This document shows, in pieces, positions 6,886 to 7,447 of a DNA stretch of 7,447 bases. Under the pieces are notes generated by a model. It did not search any database, had not been told where the DNA came from, and was given only the letters and a program-made list of their open reading frames with translations. The translations under genes and the position numbers were made by a program. Each line of letters starts with the position of its first letter. Position 1 is the stretch's first letter. The stretch is from Anaerolineae bacterium (lineage in GTDB: Bacteria > Chloroflexota > Anaerolineae > 4572-78 > NAK82): assembly GCA_030597485.1 (NCBI GenBank), contig JAUVRU010000082.1:1-7447 (forward strand), written 5' to 3'.

Positions 6886-6927
6886 GACGAACGATCTCGC
6901 AGCAATCCTGCTCTTACTGAGGTGGCT

Positions 6928-7447
6928 ATGCGGCTAGGCATCAGTTCCTATACCTACACCTGGGCGATTGGCGTCCCCGGACATCCTCCTGAGCACCCGA
7001 TGAATGCCCTGGAGCTGCTGGACAGAGCGGCGGGGTTAGGTGTTCACCTGGTGCAGGTTGCCGACAACCTGCCCCTTGACCAGCTGTCGCCCCAGATATT
7101 GAATGACTTCCAGAAGCGCGCAGCAGAGCTGGATATCAGCATCGAGGTGGGAACGCGTGGAATTGGCCACGACCATCTGTGTACCTATCTACGACTGGCC
7201 GAACGCCTGGGGTCTCCTATTCTTCGGATTGTGACCGACACGGCTGACCGTCATCCAGGTGACGACGAAGTGGTCAGCACGCTCAAGGAGATCATTCCCG
7301 TGTTCGAGCGCGCCAGGATTTGTCTGGCGATTGAGAACCATGATCGTTTCAAAGCCCAGGCATTGGCACGTATTGTCGAACGCATTGACAGCGAGTATGC
7401 CGGCGTTTGCCTCGATACCGTCAACTCCTTTGGCGCCCTGGAAGGTC
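6928..7447 (+). CDS. oiaC: Sugar phosphate isomerase/epimerase-like TIM barrel, probably 3-oxo-isoapionate decarboxylase (OiaC-like), 3' partial
   Basis: This frame opens at ATG 6928, preceded by GAGGTGG at 6919-6925, and stays open to the right edge, giving 173 complete codons. It starts MRLGISSYTYTWA, typical of the xylose-isomerase-like (AP endonuclease 2) TIM-barrel superfamily. The strand-end metal ligand positions are visible as Glu136 in LAIENHDRF and Asp163 in VCLDTVNSFGALEG. Family members are about 260-290 residues, so roughly the last third is missing, including the expected later His and Glu ligands. The ENHDRF and CLDTxNSFGALEG blocks, together with its position directly after an ApnO-like gene, point to OiaC, which decarboxylates 3-oxo-isoapionate to L-erythrulose. 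Without that context it would be called a generic sugar phosphate isomerase/epimerase, with a hydroxypyruvate-isomerase-like enzyme as an alternative. Confidence 0.7.
   Translation, partial: MRLGISSYTYTWAIGVPGHPPEHPMNALELLDRAAGLGVHLVQVADNLPLDQLSPQILNDFQKRAAELDISIEVGTRGIGHDHLCTYLRLAERLGSPILRIVTDTADRHPGDDEVVSTLKEIIPVFERARICLAIENHDRFKAQALARIVERIDSEYAGVCLDTVNSFGALEG

Noticed and set aside
6899..6911. Small inverted repeat GCAG/CTGC before the OiaC-like gene
   Set aside because: Only four base pairs; expected by chance.

Overview
The window is a bacterial carbohydrate-acid catabolism locus. All eight coding regions lie on the + strand. The DNA leans GC-rich. Genes are packed tightly, most gaps are under 75 bp, and several starts have good Shine-Dalgarno sites. 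This is operon-type bacterial DNA. The host cannot be named from the sequence; an environmental lineage such as a Chloroflexota member is only a weak impression. No RNA gene, insertion sequence, CRISPR array, transporter or regulator gene was seen.

Layout. Positions 1-687 hold the C-terminal three quarters of a transketolase N-terminal (TPP-binding) subunit, cut by the left edge. It overlaps the transketolase C-terminal subunit at 684-1634 in a GTGA junction. Next come a D-isomer-specific 2-hydroxyacid dehydrogenase (1682-2737), an HpcH/HpaI-family class II aldolase (2779-3561) and a four-carbon acid sugar kinase of the DUF1537 family (3632-5050). These are followed by a zinc-dependent class II (FbaA/GatY-type) aldolase (5077-5922). 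A 117-bp gap containing a long imperfect hairpin separates this block from an ApnO-like D-apionate oxidoisomerase (6040-6885) and the start of a TIM-barrel protein resembling 3-oxo-isoapionate decarboxylase OiaC (6928 to the right edge).

How the genes may work together. The ApnO-like and OiaC-like genes are adjacent, and a kinase of the OiaK family lies two genes upstream of ApnO. This suggests breakdown of D-apionate, the acid of the branched plant sugar D-apiose. ApnO would make 3-oxo-isoapionate. OiaC would decarboxylate it to L-erythrulose, or a DUF1537 kinase would phosphorylate it. A split transketolase also recalls the AptA/AptB D-apulose-4-phosphate transketolase of the non-oxidative apiose route. 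The two aldolases and the 2-hydroxyacid dehydrogenase are not part of the described apionate routes as I know them. They may mark a variant pathway or a broader acid-sugar locus. The family assignments are strong; the pathway assignment and the link between the two blocks are inference.
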